A stretch of 64,000 nt of DNA, taken from NCBI RefSeq assembly GCF_030758615.1, contig NZ_CP132381.1, positions 310,001 to 374,000 of the forward strand. The letters run 5' to 3'. The stretch comes from Gilliamella apis (GTDB taxonomy: Bacteria > Pseudomonadota > Gammaproteobacteria > Enterobacterales > Orbaceae). Below are positions 47,762-56,699 of the stretch, piece by piece. Made by a program: the position numbers and the translations under genes. Under the pieces are notes generated by a model, which made no database searches, had not been told where the DNA came from, and was given only the letters and a program-made list of their open reading frames with translations. Positions within the stretch are counted from its first letter, which is position 1, and each line of letters begins with the position of its first letter.

Positions 47762-48664
47762 ATGTCAGATAAAGATAAACTTGTGACTAATATGACCGAA
47801 ATAATGAGCAAGTTTGTAGCCCTTGTAGGTAAGAAATTACCTGACGATGTTGAAAATAAACTTCAAGATCTAAGCAAAAAGGAGACAAGTCAATTAGCAA
47901 AAGTCATCTATAGCACTATGCAGGAAAATCAAAATCTTGCGATGAAATTGAATCGGCCGTGTTGCCAAGATACGGGCGTTTTACAGTTTTCGGTAAGATG
48001 TGGTACGAATTTTCCTCTTATTGGTGAATTAGAAAACATTTTAACTAATGCAGTATTTCAAGCCACAATTACCGCCCCTCTTAGACACAACTGTGTTGAA
48101 ACATTTGATGAAAAAAATACTGGCAAAAATATAGGTACAAATGCGCCTTATATTTTTTGGGATATTATTCCTGATAGTGATGTCGTTGAAATTGATACTT
48201 ACATGGCTGGAGGCGGATGTACTTTGCCAGGTAAAGCAATGGTACTCATGCCTGGTGCTGGTTATGAAGGGGTAACTAAATTTGTTTTAGATGTAATGAC
48301 CAGCTATGGATTAAATGCTTGTCCTCCGCTACTTGTTGGTGTTGGTGTGGCTACTTCAGTAGAAACAGCAGCACTTTTTTCCAAAAAAGCGCTTATGCGC
48401 CCAATCGGTTCTCGAAATGCCAATGAAAAAGCCGCTAAATTTGAACAGCTGCTTGAAGATGGCATAAATAAAATAGGATTAGGTCCTCAAGGTATGTCTG
48501 GTAAATATTCAGTTATGGGAGTCCATGTTGAAAATGGTGCACGTCATCCATCGGCGATTGGTGTGGCAGTAAATGTTGGTTGTTGGTCTCACCGTAGAGG
48601 AACAATTGTATTTGATAAAGAGTTGAATTACCAAACGATAAGTCACAAAGGAGTAACACTATGA
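47762..48664 (+). CDS. ttdA: L(+)-tartrate dehydratase alpha subunit
   Basis: The catalytic subunit of the iron-sulfur enzyme that dehydrates L-tartrate to oxaloacetate. At 300 aa it closely resembles E. coli TtdA: cluster cysteines in NRPCCQDTG near 64-68, [10 protein letters not shown] near 153 and NACPPLLVG near 188. [11 protein letters not shown] near 101 is also shared. TtdA-like rather than fumarase-like features run along the whole length. AGGAGA precedes the ATG. The stop overlaps the ttdB start (ATGA). Oxygen-labile, so it points to growth in a low-oxygen niche. Confidence 0.9.
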   Translation: MSDKDKLVTNMTEIMSKFVALVGKKLPDDVENKLQDLSKKETSQLAKVIYSTMQENQNLAMKLNRPCCQDTGVLQFSVRCGTNFPLIGELENILTNAVFQATITAPLRHNCVETFDEKNTGKNIGTNAPYIFWDIIPDSDVVEIDTYMAGGGCTLPGKAMVLMPGAGYEGVTKFVLDVMTSYGLNACPPLLVGVGVATSVETAALFSKKALMRPIGSRNANEKAAKFEQLLEDGINKIGLGPQGMSGKYSVMGVHVENGARHPSAIGVAVNVGCWSHRRGTIVFDKELNYQTISHKGVTL

Positions 48665-49275
48665 GCCAAAAGAAAATATTAACCACCCCAATAAAATCTG
48701 AGGATTTAGAAGGAATTAAAGCTGGGGATATCGTTTACCTAACTGGCTATATTGTAACTTGTCGTGATGTGGCTCACCGTCGATTAATTGAACAAGGATT
48801 AGATTTACCGGTTGATATAAATGGTGGTGCAATTTTTCATGCAGGACCAATAGTTAAAGCATTATCTGATAATGAATTTCAAATGATATCTATTGGACCA
48901 ACAACCTCCATGAGAATGGAAAAATTTGAAAAAGAATTTATTGAACAAACAGGCGTGAAATTAATAGTTGGTAAAGGTGGAATGGGGCCAAATACTGAAG
49001 AGGGTTGTAAAAAATATAAAGCAATTCATGTCGTTTTCCCGGCTGGATGTGCTGTTGTTGCTGCAACACAAGTTGAAAAAATAGTTGATGCTAAATGGCG
49101 AGATCTTGGTATGCCTGAAACATTGTGGGTATGTAAAGTAAAAGAATTAGGTCCTTTGATTGTATCAATTGATACCGAAGGGAATAACTTATTTGAAAAT
49201 AACAAAATCATTTTCAATCAACGCAAGGAAGAAGTTTATCAAGAAATTATTCCGCAAGTCAGGTTTATTAAATAA
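48661..49275 (+). CDS. ttdB: L(+)-tartrate dehydratase beta subunit
   Basis: Second subunit of tartrate dehydratase, 204 aa. The start [13 protein letters not shown], the segment FHAGPIV near 60, [11 protein letters not shown] near 78 and [20 protein letters not shown] near 103 all follow E. coli TtdB. It is translationally coupled to ttdA through a 4-nt overlap. The alpha-beta pair is shared with two-subunit class I fumarases, but the resemblance and the neighbouring anion transporter favour tartrate. The product oxaloacetate would feed into the neighbouring FAH-family enzyme or central metabolism. Confidence 0.9.
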   Translation: MSQKKILTTPIKSEDLEGIKAGDIVYLTGYIVTCRDVAHRRLIEQGLDLPVDINGGAIFHAGPIVKALSDNEFQMISIGPTTSMRMEKFEKEFIEQTGVKLIVGKGGMGPNTEEGCKKYKAIHVVFPAGCAVVAATQVEKIVDAKWRDLGMPETLWVCKVKELGPLIVSIDTEGNNLFENNKIIFNQRKEEVYQEIIPQVRFIK

Positions 49276-49320
49276 CGGTAACTATCCATAAGTAACATCA
49301 AAATTATGAAGGTTAACGTT

Positions 49321-49380
49321 ATGTTGGAAGTTTTAATAAAAGACAAAAAATTTGTCTTTAGTGAGAAGGATGAAATGTAA
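49321..49380 (+). other. Possible 19-codon leader reading frame
   Basis: ATG at 49321 opens a 19-codon frame whose TAA overlaps the transporter ATG (TAATG). It also contains a 9-bp hairpin, AAAGACAAA/TTTGTCTTT (49339-49359). It could couple translation of the transporter, but may be chance. Confidence 0.25.
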
Positions 49381-50663
49381 TGAAACAAAATTTAGAGCAA
49401 ACAGCATTAAGAAAAATCACATTACGAATAGTTCCTTATGTCATGCTAGTCTATTTCATTGGTTTTTTCGATAGAATAAATATTGGTTTTGCTGCTTTAA
49501 CGATGAATCAGGAGTTGGGATTTTCTGATGCCGTTTTTGGACTTGGGGCTGGACTTTTTTTTCTTGGTTATTTTATTACTGATGTCCCATCTAATATTAT
49601 TTTGCAAAAGGTGGGGCCTCGTATTTGGTTAGCTAGAATATTGCTAAGTTGGGCTGTAATCACAGCATGTATGATTTATGTTGAAACAGTTACTGGTTTT
49701 TATATTATTCGTTTTTTATTGGGAGTAGCTGAGGCAGGCTCTTTTTCTGGAATCATATTGTATTTATCCACATGGTTTCCAATAAAGAAACGCGCTCAAA
49801 TGATAGCATTCTTTATGGCTGCGGCACCAATTTCAGCCATGATTGGTTCACCTTTAGCCGGAATTATTATGAGTTTACACGGCGCATTTGGATTTAAAGG
49901 ATGGCAATTAATGTTTTTAATGTGTACGATTGCTGCCACGGTAATGGGGATATTTACATTATTTTATGTTAATGACAAACCAGAAAAAAATAGCTGGCTA
50001 ACAGAAGACGAAACTAAATGGTTAGTCGATACTCTTGCAAAAGAGAAACAAGGGGAAAAAGCAGTAATAAAAACCAGTATATGGAAAGGATTAACTGATA
50101 TTAGGGTATTAACCTTAGCGATTGTTTATTTTGGTACTTCTGCTGGACTTTATTCGATCAATATTTGGTCTCCAATGTTTTTTAAATCTTTTGGCTTATC
50201 CACAATTCAAGTCGGTTATATTAATTCCATACCACCGGCATTAGCTGCAATCACGATGATCCTGTGGGCGAAACATTCGGATAAAACAAATGAACGAACC
50301 TGGCATGTTATTTGTGCGTGTTTACTTGCCTGCGTTGGTTTCATTATTGCCGGCCTCGCTACAGCGTTAATTATTGCAACCTTTGCCTTAGTTATGGCTA
50401 ATATTGGTATATCATCTTGCAAACCACCATTGTGGAGTATTCCATCTCAATTTTTAAATGGACCAGCTATTGCTGCCGGATTAGCGGCGATAAATGCCAT
50501 AGGTAATTTAGGCGGATTTGCTGGACCGGCATTAATTGGTTGGTTAAAACAGGTGACTGGTGATTTTTCTTATGCACTTTATTTTGTTGCCGGAATGTTA
50601 ATGATTTCAGCCTTTTTAACGTTAATTATTGGTATCAATAATAAAAAACGACAAGCTCAATAA
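49380..50663 (+). CDS. MFS anion transporter, tartrate-type (ACS family)
   Basis: A 427-aa inner-membrane symporter with twelve predicted spans. PYVMLVYFIGFFDRINIGFAA at the N-terminus, the mid-protein LGVAEAGSFSGIILYLSTWFP and the NACGW-like late loop identify the anion:cation symporter family, which includes tartrate transporter TtuB and glucarate/phthalate transporters. Linkage to ttdAB makes L-tartrate the likely substrate. E. coli uses an unrelated DASS-type exchanger (TtdT) for the same purpose, so this locus pairs ttdAB with a different importer. Confidence 0.85.
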   Translation: MKQNLEQTALRKITLRIVPYVMLVYFIGFFDRINIGFAALTMNQELGFSDAVFGLGAGLFFLGYFITDVPSNIILQKVGPRIWLARILLSWAVITACMIYVETVTGFYIIRFLLGVAEAGSFSGIILYLSTWFPIKKRAQMIAFFMAAAPISAMIGSPLAGIIMSLHGAFGFKGWQLMFLMCTIAATVMGIFTLFYVNDKPEKNSWLTEDETKWLVDTLAKEKQGEKAVIKTSIWKGLTDIRVLTLAIVYFGTSAGLYSINIWSPMFFKSFGLSTIQVGYINSIPPALAAITMILWAKHSDKTNERTWHVICACLLACVGFIIAGLATALIIATFALVMANIGISSCKPPLWSIPSQFLNGPAIAAGLAAINAIGNLGGFAGPALIGWLKQVTGDFSYALYFVAGMLMISAFLTLIIGINNKKRQAQ

Positions 50664-50692
50664 CAAAATTGTTATATGAATTTAAATAAAAA

Positions 50693-50715
50693 TGCCACTT
50701 TAGTCAGAAGTGGCA
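50693..50715 (+). terminator. Hairpin after the transporter gene
   Basis: TGCCACTT (50693-50700) pairs with AAGTGGCA (50708-50715) with a 7-nt loop, 30 nt after the transporter stop and 26 nt before the next start. No strong T-run, so it may be a leaky terminator or an mRNA-stabilising stem. Confidence 0.45.
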
Positions 50716-50740
50716 ATTAAATTTGAAAAAGGAATTTATT

Positions 50741-51583
50741 ATGAAGCTATTAAGCTTTTTGTCACCACTAACACATGAAAAAACATGGGGTTGTGTTAAA
50801 AATGACAATGTATATGACTTGAAAAAACAGTTAGGTGACAACTATCCAGATCTAAAATCAGCCATTTCTAACAATATTTTAAGTGAATTAAAACAATTAA
50901 AATTGGAGTATCCAGATTATCCGCTGAATGAAATTCATTTTTTACCTGTTATTGATAATCCAAATAAAATAATTTGTGTGGGGATGAATTATCCAGAAAA
51001 AAGAAAGGAATTTGAACAATCTACCAATGCCCCAACACTTTTTATTCGATTCCCTGATTCGCTTGTTGCACATAATGAATTCATGCATAAACCCAATTCA
51101 ACAAATGAATTTGATTATGAAGGTGAATTAGCAGTAATTATTGGTAAAACGACCAGTAACGTTTCAAAAGAAATAGCTCTAGAGCATGTTGCTGGTTATA
51201 GCTGTTTTATGGATGGTTCCGTCAGAGATATGCAATATACTTGGTTTACTTCAGGTAAAAATTGGCCAAAAACGGGGGGGTTTGGGCCTTGGCTAGTCAC
51301 ATCTGATGAAATTACTGATCCGCAAAAACTGCACATTACAACTTCATTAAATGGACTCCAAGTTCAAAGTGAATCTACAGGAAATATGATCTACTCTATT
51401 TCTTATTTAATTGAGTACATCTCAAGATTCAGTAAACTTGAAGCCGGTGATGTTATCATAACTGGTTCACCAGGAGGCGTTGGCAAAAAAAGAACCCCCC
51501 CACTGTTTATGAAAGAAGGAGATATTATTGAAGTTGAAATTAGTCAAATTGGTAAATTAAAAAATAAAATTTTGGACTGTTAA
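50741..51583 (+). CDS. Fumarylacetoacetate hydrolase (FAH)-family enzyme
   Basis: A 280-aa cytoplasmic enzyme. The metal-binding carboxylates are visible in NEFDYEGELAVIIGK near 126-130 (two glutamates) and CFMDGSVRDMQ near 160 (aspartate), with SGKNWPKTGGFGPW and ITGSPGGVG in the usual positions. FAH-family members act as acylpyruvate hydrolases, oxaloacetate decarboxylases or oxaloacetate tautomerases. Because the upstream dehydratase makes oxaloacetate, a role in handling that product is attractive. AAGGAA precedes the ATG at 50741; an earlier TTG is less likely. Confidence 0.85.
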   Translation: MKLLSFLSPLTHEKTWGCVKNDNVYDLKKQLGDNYPDLKSAISNNILSELKQLKLEYPDYPLNEIHFLPVIDNPNKIICVGMNYPEKRKEFEQSTNAPTLFIRFPDSLVAHNEFMHKPNSTNEFDYEGELAVIIGKTTSNVSKEIALEHVAGYSCFMDGSVRDMQYTWFTSGKNWPKTGGFGPWLVTSDEITDPQKLHITTSLNGLQVQSESTGNMIYSISYLIEYISRFSKLEAGDVIITGSPGGVGKKRTPPLFMKEGDIIEVEISQIGKLKNKILDC

Positions 51584-51625
51584 CCTAAACTTCTGTTTTT
51601 CCTTACTTATGTAAAAAATTAAAAC

Positions 51626-52267
51626 TTAAAAACGTGTTAGCATATCTTCCATGCTGCGAATGATATGCTGATACATAAGATTTTTTGCCAATTCTGCATC
51701 ATATTCAATCATTGCATTCAAAATATTACCGTGTTCTTTAGATGAAAGAATAGCGTATTCTTGTTCAGAAATATTCGAACCTAATGATAATCCATTCCAC
51801 ATTTCCGATAAGATAGAATTAATTTTATTATTGCCACATGCGGCCCAAATTGCCATATGAAACGCTTGATTATAATTGGTATAATCAACGTAATTATCAT
51901 TTTCAATAGCATTTTTTCCACATTGATAAGCATCAATAATTTCAGATAGATCGGCTTTATTTTGGCAAACTTCAGCGACAGCTTCGCGTTCTAAAACTGC
52001 GCGAGTCACATAGTGATCTTTGATAAATTTCTTAGTAATTCCTAAAACTTCTGCCCCTTTATTATGGCGCAATTTAATAAAACCATCTCTAGCCAAAATC
52101 TGAAAAGCTTCTCTGACTGGGGTATTTGAAACTTCCAATTGCGATGCAACACCATCAAGCGTCACAATTGTGCCTTCTTGTATCTCTCTGGTTAAAATGG
52201 CTTTGCGTAAAACCGAAGCTATTCGTTCTCTCATTGGTAGTAACTTCAGTGGTTGCAATTGATTCAT
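51626..52267 (-). CDS. GntR-family regulator with FCD domain (first of a pair)
   Basis: A 213-aa FadR-subfamily regulator. The winged helix lies at 15-75 with GTIVTLDGVASQLEVSNTPVREAFQILARDGFI. The FCD effector domain follows, with conserved metal-binding histidines such as FHMAIWAACGN near 128 and the late HIIRSMED. It probably senses a carboxylate, fitting the tartrate genes transcribed toward it. It is convergent with the FAH gene and only 5 nt downstream of another GntR gene. Confidence 0.85.
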   Translation of the reverse strand: MNQLQPLKLLPMRERIASVLRKAILTREIQEGTIVTLDGVASQLEVSNTPVREAFQILARDGFIKLRHNKGAEVLGITKKFIKDHYVTRAVLEREAVAEVCQNKADLSEIIDAYQCGKNAIENDNYVDYTNYNQAFHMAIWAACGNNKINSILSEMWNGLSLGSNISEQEYAILSSKEHGNILNAMIEYDAELAKNLMYQHIIRSMEDMLTRF

Positions 52268-52272
52268 CTAGG

Positions 52273-52869
52273 TTAACTCCTATTTAACTTTTTTGTTAAA
52301 CTATCAGCTAATGAAAAATAATATTTGTATACAAATTTGGCTATTGCTTTTAATTCATGTGTCTGAATTGATGTTATTAAACTATTATGTAAATCTTCAT
52401 CACTAGATTTTTTTTCAATATTATCCCAAACATATTGTGGATAACCCACTAATAATCTTGAATAATTTTCTTTAATAAAATAATTGTCGATTTCGATTAA
52501 TAAAACTTGTCGAAATTGTTTGGCATCTGCAACAAGTATATTTCTTATATCTTTTTTTGAATTTAACAATATTTTGATAATTTGGATCTCAACCGATGCG
52601 ATTAATTCAAAAATATCTTTTAACAAATCAATCTTCGGACCTACTACTAATACGTGTCGATTAGGTAATCGCGATAAAAATCCTTCTAATTCTAATATAA
52701 GAAACGCTTCTCTAACGGGAATCCTAGATGTATTAAGATATTGGGCTATCTGTTCTTGAGTGAGCTGTTCACCATTTTTGAACCTACCAGATATGATCTC
52801 CTGCCGCAATATCTTTGCTATTCGATCTTTGGTTTGAGTGTTATCCAGCTTTGGTAAAATATTATCCAT
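52273..52869 (-). CDS. GntR-family regulator (second of a pair)
   Basis: A 198-aa GntR protein. The DNA-binding segment is clear: FKNGEQLTQEQIAQYLNTSRIPVREAFLILELEGFL near 31-66. The C-terminal half is a shorter, degenerate FCD-like helical domain with few of the usual histidines, so it may not bind a metal or the same ligand. It precedes the other GntR gene by 5 nt. Two tandem regulators may form a heteromer or control the tartrate module in opposite ways. Confidence 0.8.
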   Translation of the reverse strand: MDNILPKLDNTQTKDRIAKILRQEIISGRFKNGEQLTQEQIAQYLNTSRIPVREAFLILELEGFLSRLPNRHVLVVGPKIDLLKDIFELIASVEIQIIKILLNSKKDIRNILVADAKQFRQVLLIEIDNYFIKENYSRLLVGYPQYVWDNIEKKSSDEDLHNSLITSIQTHELKAIAKFVYKYYFSLADSLTKKLNRS

Positions 52870-53360
52870 TATATTATCGGTTTCAAATAAAATTAGAACA
52901 GAGATTATTCCTTAGATTATCTGTTAGTACAAGCCTTCAAATTCTAAAATAATTTTTAAAAAGTATAAATATAAGATTATTTTTACAATTAAATATAATT
53001 AAAAAATCATATTTAATTAAATTATTAAAAATACTTAATCAATCTCAAGTTACGTTAAAAATAACCAAATATGCTTTTATTATATATGTTTCATTATTTA
53101 TGGCGTTATTTATAAATTTAAAGTAATAAGTTAAATAGTTTACTTAGTAGTTATTAATATATTTATTTTGAAATGCAAGAATAAACTTTATTGTTACTAA
53201 AAAGTGTGGATAACGATAATTAACTATAATGGAGAGAATAACTGATACAAGTTTGTATAGACAGAGAAACTAACACAAAAATAATAGTATAAAAACTAAA
53301 GTCAAATAATAATTTGAACAATAGTTTTTATTAATTAATAGAACAATAATATTGCTAAAG
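52870..53360. other. AT-rich gap between regulator and restriction loci
   Basis: About 490 bases, extremely AT-rich, no coding signal and no clear repeat. The promoter of the GntR pair should lie at its left end. Confidence 0.45.
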
Positions 53361-54824
53361 TTAATTTAAATCATACTTTATAGGTTTTGGAAATAGTAAC
53401 TCTAAATTGCGTTTATCTATTTTAAACAATGGTCCTTTTTCTGAAACACGATTATTTTTGGCATTTCTTTTAATTAGGTGATCCATTGTAATTACTCCAT
53501 TCTCAATTAAAGGCATTAATTGATTTAATAATGGCATTTTAGTATGAATTACTGATTTGAGATTAAAATACTCTTCACCATTTATAAAAGTGCTCTCGGC
53601 TTCAATCCAGAATGTTTCTGAATGTTTTTCATGTAATCTAGAACGTAATGTTGAACCATTCCAAATCGCTACATCTTGTTTTTTTATTTCACAACCTTTT
53701 GGAGAAATATATTCGTGTATTTCGCATAATAAATCATCTCGTATTTCAAATTTTAAACCTTGACTATTTTTTTGCTGAGTACTTAATGTGCAGTATAGTT
53801 TAAAATCTTTTTCCCTTTGGTAGCCATATTTATCTAAGATTTCGGCACTGCTTTTACAATGACTATTTGACCAATTAGCCACTTGAGCAAAAAGTGTAGT
53901 ACGAGTTTTATTTTTATTTCCTCTACCGGATTTTAGTTCAATACCTTTATAATCAGGTTGTTTACTTGAGTTAGGTGGGATGCCAAGCGCACATTCAATT
54001 GACATTCCTATAGTAGTATCACCATGTCCGATCGCTTTTATAGGCTTTTTCGCGAGTTCCTTTAACTTAGCTAATAATTCATCTGCAATGGTATTTGTCT
54101 GTTTTGTATATTCACAAATAAAGCCATTAATTTTACTTTTAAATTCTTGTAATTCATTATCTAGATTAATTTTACTTAGGTTTAGTAAGTAAGGAACTTG
54201 ATTAAAAATAATGATAGCAATTTGATCACCGGCCTCAGCAAAAGTACCTAAAGCAGTAAACCACATTCTTGGGTCACCTTTTTTCGTCACTGGTCGATAT
54301 AAACTCATTTTGGTTTCACGAACAGTCGAGGAAGATAAAAAGAACGCTGTAGATATTTTCTTATAATCTATTCCTTGTTGCTGTTTAGAGTAGTCATGAA
54401 ACTTTGCGAGTTCAAAATGGGTTCTCACTGGTTGTGTTGCATCAAGAATTGATTTTTTCAATCCTGTTTTTGTTGGTTCAAAAATAGAATAATCAATAGA
54501 ATGGAAAGCCAATGTTTTTTTGTTCTGTAATACATTAAGTTTGATCTCTGATGAAAGTTCATCTTTACGCTCTTCAGCTAATAATTCATAATCGTCTTCA
54601 TCAAGCTCAATATCATCACTTTCAACAAAAGTTGTTGAAACTTTAGCTGTTGGCGTTTTTATCTTTTGAGTTTTATCGAACTCTCTAAGTAAAGCGGTCC
54701 AATTGGAGTGGCCTTCTTGTTTTGCTATTTCATCTAATGCTCTTGCACTAATAATATTTTTTTGTTTTTTAAGTATCTTGGCTTGTTTTTTTAAGCGAGC
54801 AATATAAGGATGTTCTTTAGGCAT
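53361..54824 (-). CDS. MvaI/BcnI-like type II restriction endonuclease with N-terminal accessory domain
   Basis: A 487-aa protein in two parts. Residues 1-45 (YIARLKKQAKILKKQ, ARALDEIAKQEGHSNWTALL) are a small helical domain also found in glyoxalase-superfamily-like proteins. The C-terminal 300 residues are of the MvaI/BcnI restriction endonuclease family: GHGDTTIGMSIECALGIPPNS near 268 and the catalytic PDYKGIELKSGRG (D-E-x-K) near 294. MvaI cuts CCWGG. I start at the ATG at 54824 after GAGGGG. It is divergent from a C5-cytosine methyltransferase, its likely partner. The extra N-terminal region is unusual for this family. Confidence 0.82.
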   Translation of the reverse strand: MPKEHPYIARLKKQAKILKKQKNIISARALDEIAKQEGHSNWTALLREFDKTQKIKTPTAKVSTTFVESDDIELDEDDYELLAEERKDELSSEIKLNVLQNKKTLAFHSIDYSIFEPTKTGLKKSILDATQPVRTHFELAKFHDYSKQQQGIDYKKISTAFFLSSSTVRETKMSLYRPVTKKGDPRMWFTALGTFAEAGDQIAIIIFNQVPYLLNLSKINLDNELQEFKSKINGFICEYTKQTNTIADELLAKLKELAKKPIKAIGHGDTTIGMSIECALGIPPNSSKQPDYKGIELKSGRGNKNKTRTTLFAQVANWSNSHCKSSAEILDKYGYQREKDFKLYCTLSTQQKNSQGLKFEIRDDLLCEIHEYISPKGCEIKKQDVAIWNGSTLRSRLHEKHSETFWIEAESTFINGEEYFNLKSVIHTKMPLLNQLMPLIENGVITMDHLIKRNAKNNRVSEKGPLFKIDKRNLELLFPKPIKYDLN

Positions 54825-54832
54825 GTTTTCCC

Positions 54833-54925
54833 CTCTGTAATAAAAATTTTCAAAGAAATACATGCACTAAACTTACTGCCCACAAATAAGTTAAAAGTGC
54901 AAACGAAAAAATTTTTATTACAGAG
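54833..54925. promoter_or_regulatory. 18-bp inverted repeat in the restriction/methylase divergent region
   Basis: CTCTGTAATAAAAATTTT (54833-54850) is the exact reverse complement of 54908-54925, separated by 57 nt. Each copy ends just before a GAGGGG- or GAGAGG-type ribosome site, one for the endonuclease gene and one for the mini-frame at 54933. It may be a binding site for a repressor or a duplicated leader. Confidence 0.55.
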
Positions 54926-54932
54926 AGGACGA

Positions 54933-54971
54933 ATGAGTCTTTACGAGCGTGGGCTGGCGGCTTCTCTCTAA
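54933..54971 (+). other. 12-codon mini reading frame with a good ribosome site
   Basis: GAGAGGACGA precedes an ATG that opens MSLYERGLAASL and a stop. The stretch is clearly more GC-rich than its surroundings. It lies 118 nt upstream of the methyltransferase gene and could be a regulatory leader peptide or a remnant of a C-protein gene. Not a secure gene. Confidence 0.3.
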
Positions 54972-55088
54972 GCCTTGTTTTTAAGAATATCGAGATAACT
55001 CGCAAAAGTCAAATTCTATATTGTTAAGCCCTGGACTTTTGTTCTTTTCTAGTTTAGAATTCACCCCTAATATATTTTTATCTAGGTA

Positions 55089-56699
55089 TTGCAATTGAAG
55101 TCTCAAAAAAAGTTTAATCATATTGAATTATTTGCCGGATGCGGAGGTCTATCATTAGGCTTAGATAAAGCTGGGTTTAAACTCACGCTGGCTAATGAGC
55201 TATCGCCAATGGCAGCAGAAACATTTGCTTATAACTTTTTTAATGAAAACTTTGAACAACTAGCAAAAAAAAATAAAAAGCCTAAAAAAGCCTTCTGGCT
55301 TTCAAGTCAATTTGATACCTTAACTGAACGCTTGAGAGAGAATCCTTTTAATTATCCCTCTCTTCATAAAGGGTTCAGTGACATCCCAAATAATAAAAAG
55401 CAATTAGAAAACTCCCTTATCATTGGTAATATCATTGAATTAAATCATTTGATTGAACAAGATAACGAGCTTTTACTCGCATTAAAATCAGCATTTAATA
55501 ATACTGAGGTTGATTTAATCTCTGGTGGTCCTCCATGCCAAAGCTTTAGTATGGCTGGTTTACGTGAGAAAGATAGTGACAAAAATACCCTTCCTTGGGA
55601 ATTTGCTAACTTTGTTGCCAAAATTCAACCTAAAATTGTTTTACTTGAAAATGTCACAGGTATTTTACGTGCATTTAAGGATAAAGATGGTTCTCTATAT
55701 CACGCTTGGTTTGAAGTCGCTAAAGTATTCGCTACCCAAAAATACATTCCACTTTGCCTACATGTAAATGCAAGATTTGCAGGTGTACCACAAAACCGAC
55801 CACGCTTTATCATGTTAGCTATACGTCATGATGTTTTCCTAAAATTGACACCATTTTTTAAAAAAGGAAGTGCAGAAGAAACATTATTTGCACCTTCTCT
55901 TAATTTTTATACTTTAGTTCAAAAAAACGTCAAAAAAGTAGCTTGGGGTTCTCTCCCATATTTTGATGTATCAATTGAAGAACATTTTAATTTATTTAAA
56001 AATTCTTTTTTAAAACACTTGGTTAATCAAAAGGAAGTTAATGTGAAATCAGCTATTGATGATCTTAAAATAAATAATCCATCGTATCCTTCCCTTTTTG
56101 TTAGGAATTTAAATGATAAATTTAAAAATATTTTAGCAACAAGAAAAGAAATTTATAATCATGACTTACGTAATAATAGTCAGCTCGTAAAATGCCGATT
56201 TCGTATTTACCAGATATTACAGCAATGTGATAGGCGTGATATTACAAATGCTGTATTTGATATTTTAAAAGGTAAAGAAGATAGGTTGCCTGAAGATATT
56301 TGGAATGTACTGAAAAAATTTGAATATCTACAAGACGATAACCAGATGAAAGTATTTGAACACAAAATTGAGTTTGAAGAATTTTTAAAATTACATCCAA
56401 CCAAAAAGCAAACCCAAAAAGCTTTAAATAAAGATTGTCCTGCTCCAGCCGCACTTTCTATTCCAGATGATGCTTGTCATTATGATGAAAAAGAATTGCG
56501 AGTTTTGACTGTTAGAGAAATGGCAAGAATACAATCATTTCCAGATAACTTTGTGTTTCGCTCTAAAATTACAACTGGTGGACAGATGCGAAAATTTGAG
56601 GTGCCCCAATATACTCAAGTAGGAAATGCTGTCCCTCCACTACTTGGTTTGGCGTTAGGAAAATCTGTTACTGAGTTATTAAGATTACTCGAAAAATGA
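55089..56699 (+). CDS. DNA (cytosine-5) methyltransferase
   Basis: A 536-aa C5-cytosine methyltransferase with all core motifs: ELFAGCGGLSLGL (motif I) near 15, SGGPPCQSFSMAG (motif IV with the catalytic cysteine) near 148, ENVTG (VI) near 190, QNRPRF (VIII) near 233, REMARIQSFP (IX) near 476 and QVGNAVPPLLG (X) near 515. The long segment between VIII and IX is the target-recognition domain. No ATG opens the frame; TTG at 55089 or at 55095, the latter better spaced from AGG, is the probable start. It is divergent from the MvaI-like endonuclease and should protect its site. Confidence 0.88.
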   Translation: MQLKSQKKFNHIELFAGCGGLSLGLDKAGFKLTLANELSPMAAETFAYNFFNENFEQLAKKNKKPKKAFWLSSQFDTLTERLRENPFNYPSLHKGFSDIPNNKKQLENSLIIGNIIELNHLIEQDNELLLALKSAFNNTEVDLISGGPPCQSFSMAGLREKDSDKNTLPWEFANFVAKIQPKIVLLENVTGILRAFKDKDGSLYHAWFEVAKVFATQKYIPLCLHVNARFAGVPQNRPRFIMLAIRHDVFLKLTPFFKKGSAEETLFAPSLNFYTLVQKNVKKVAWGSLPYFDVSIEEHFNLFKNSFLKHLVNQKEVNVKSAIDDLKINNPSYPSLFVRNLNDKFKNILATRKEIYNHDLRNNSQLVKCRFRIYQILQQCDRRDITNAVFDILKGKEDRLPEDIWNVLKKFEYLQDDNQMKVFEHKIEFEEFLKLHPTKKQTQKALNKDCPAPAALSIPDDACHYDEKELRVLTVREMARIQSFPDNFVFRSKITTGGQMRKFEVPQYTQVGNAVPPLLGLALGKSVTELLRLLEK

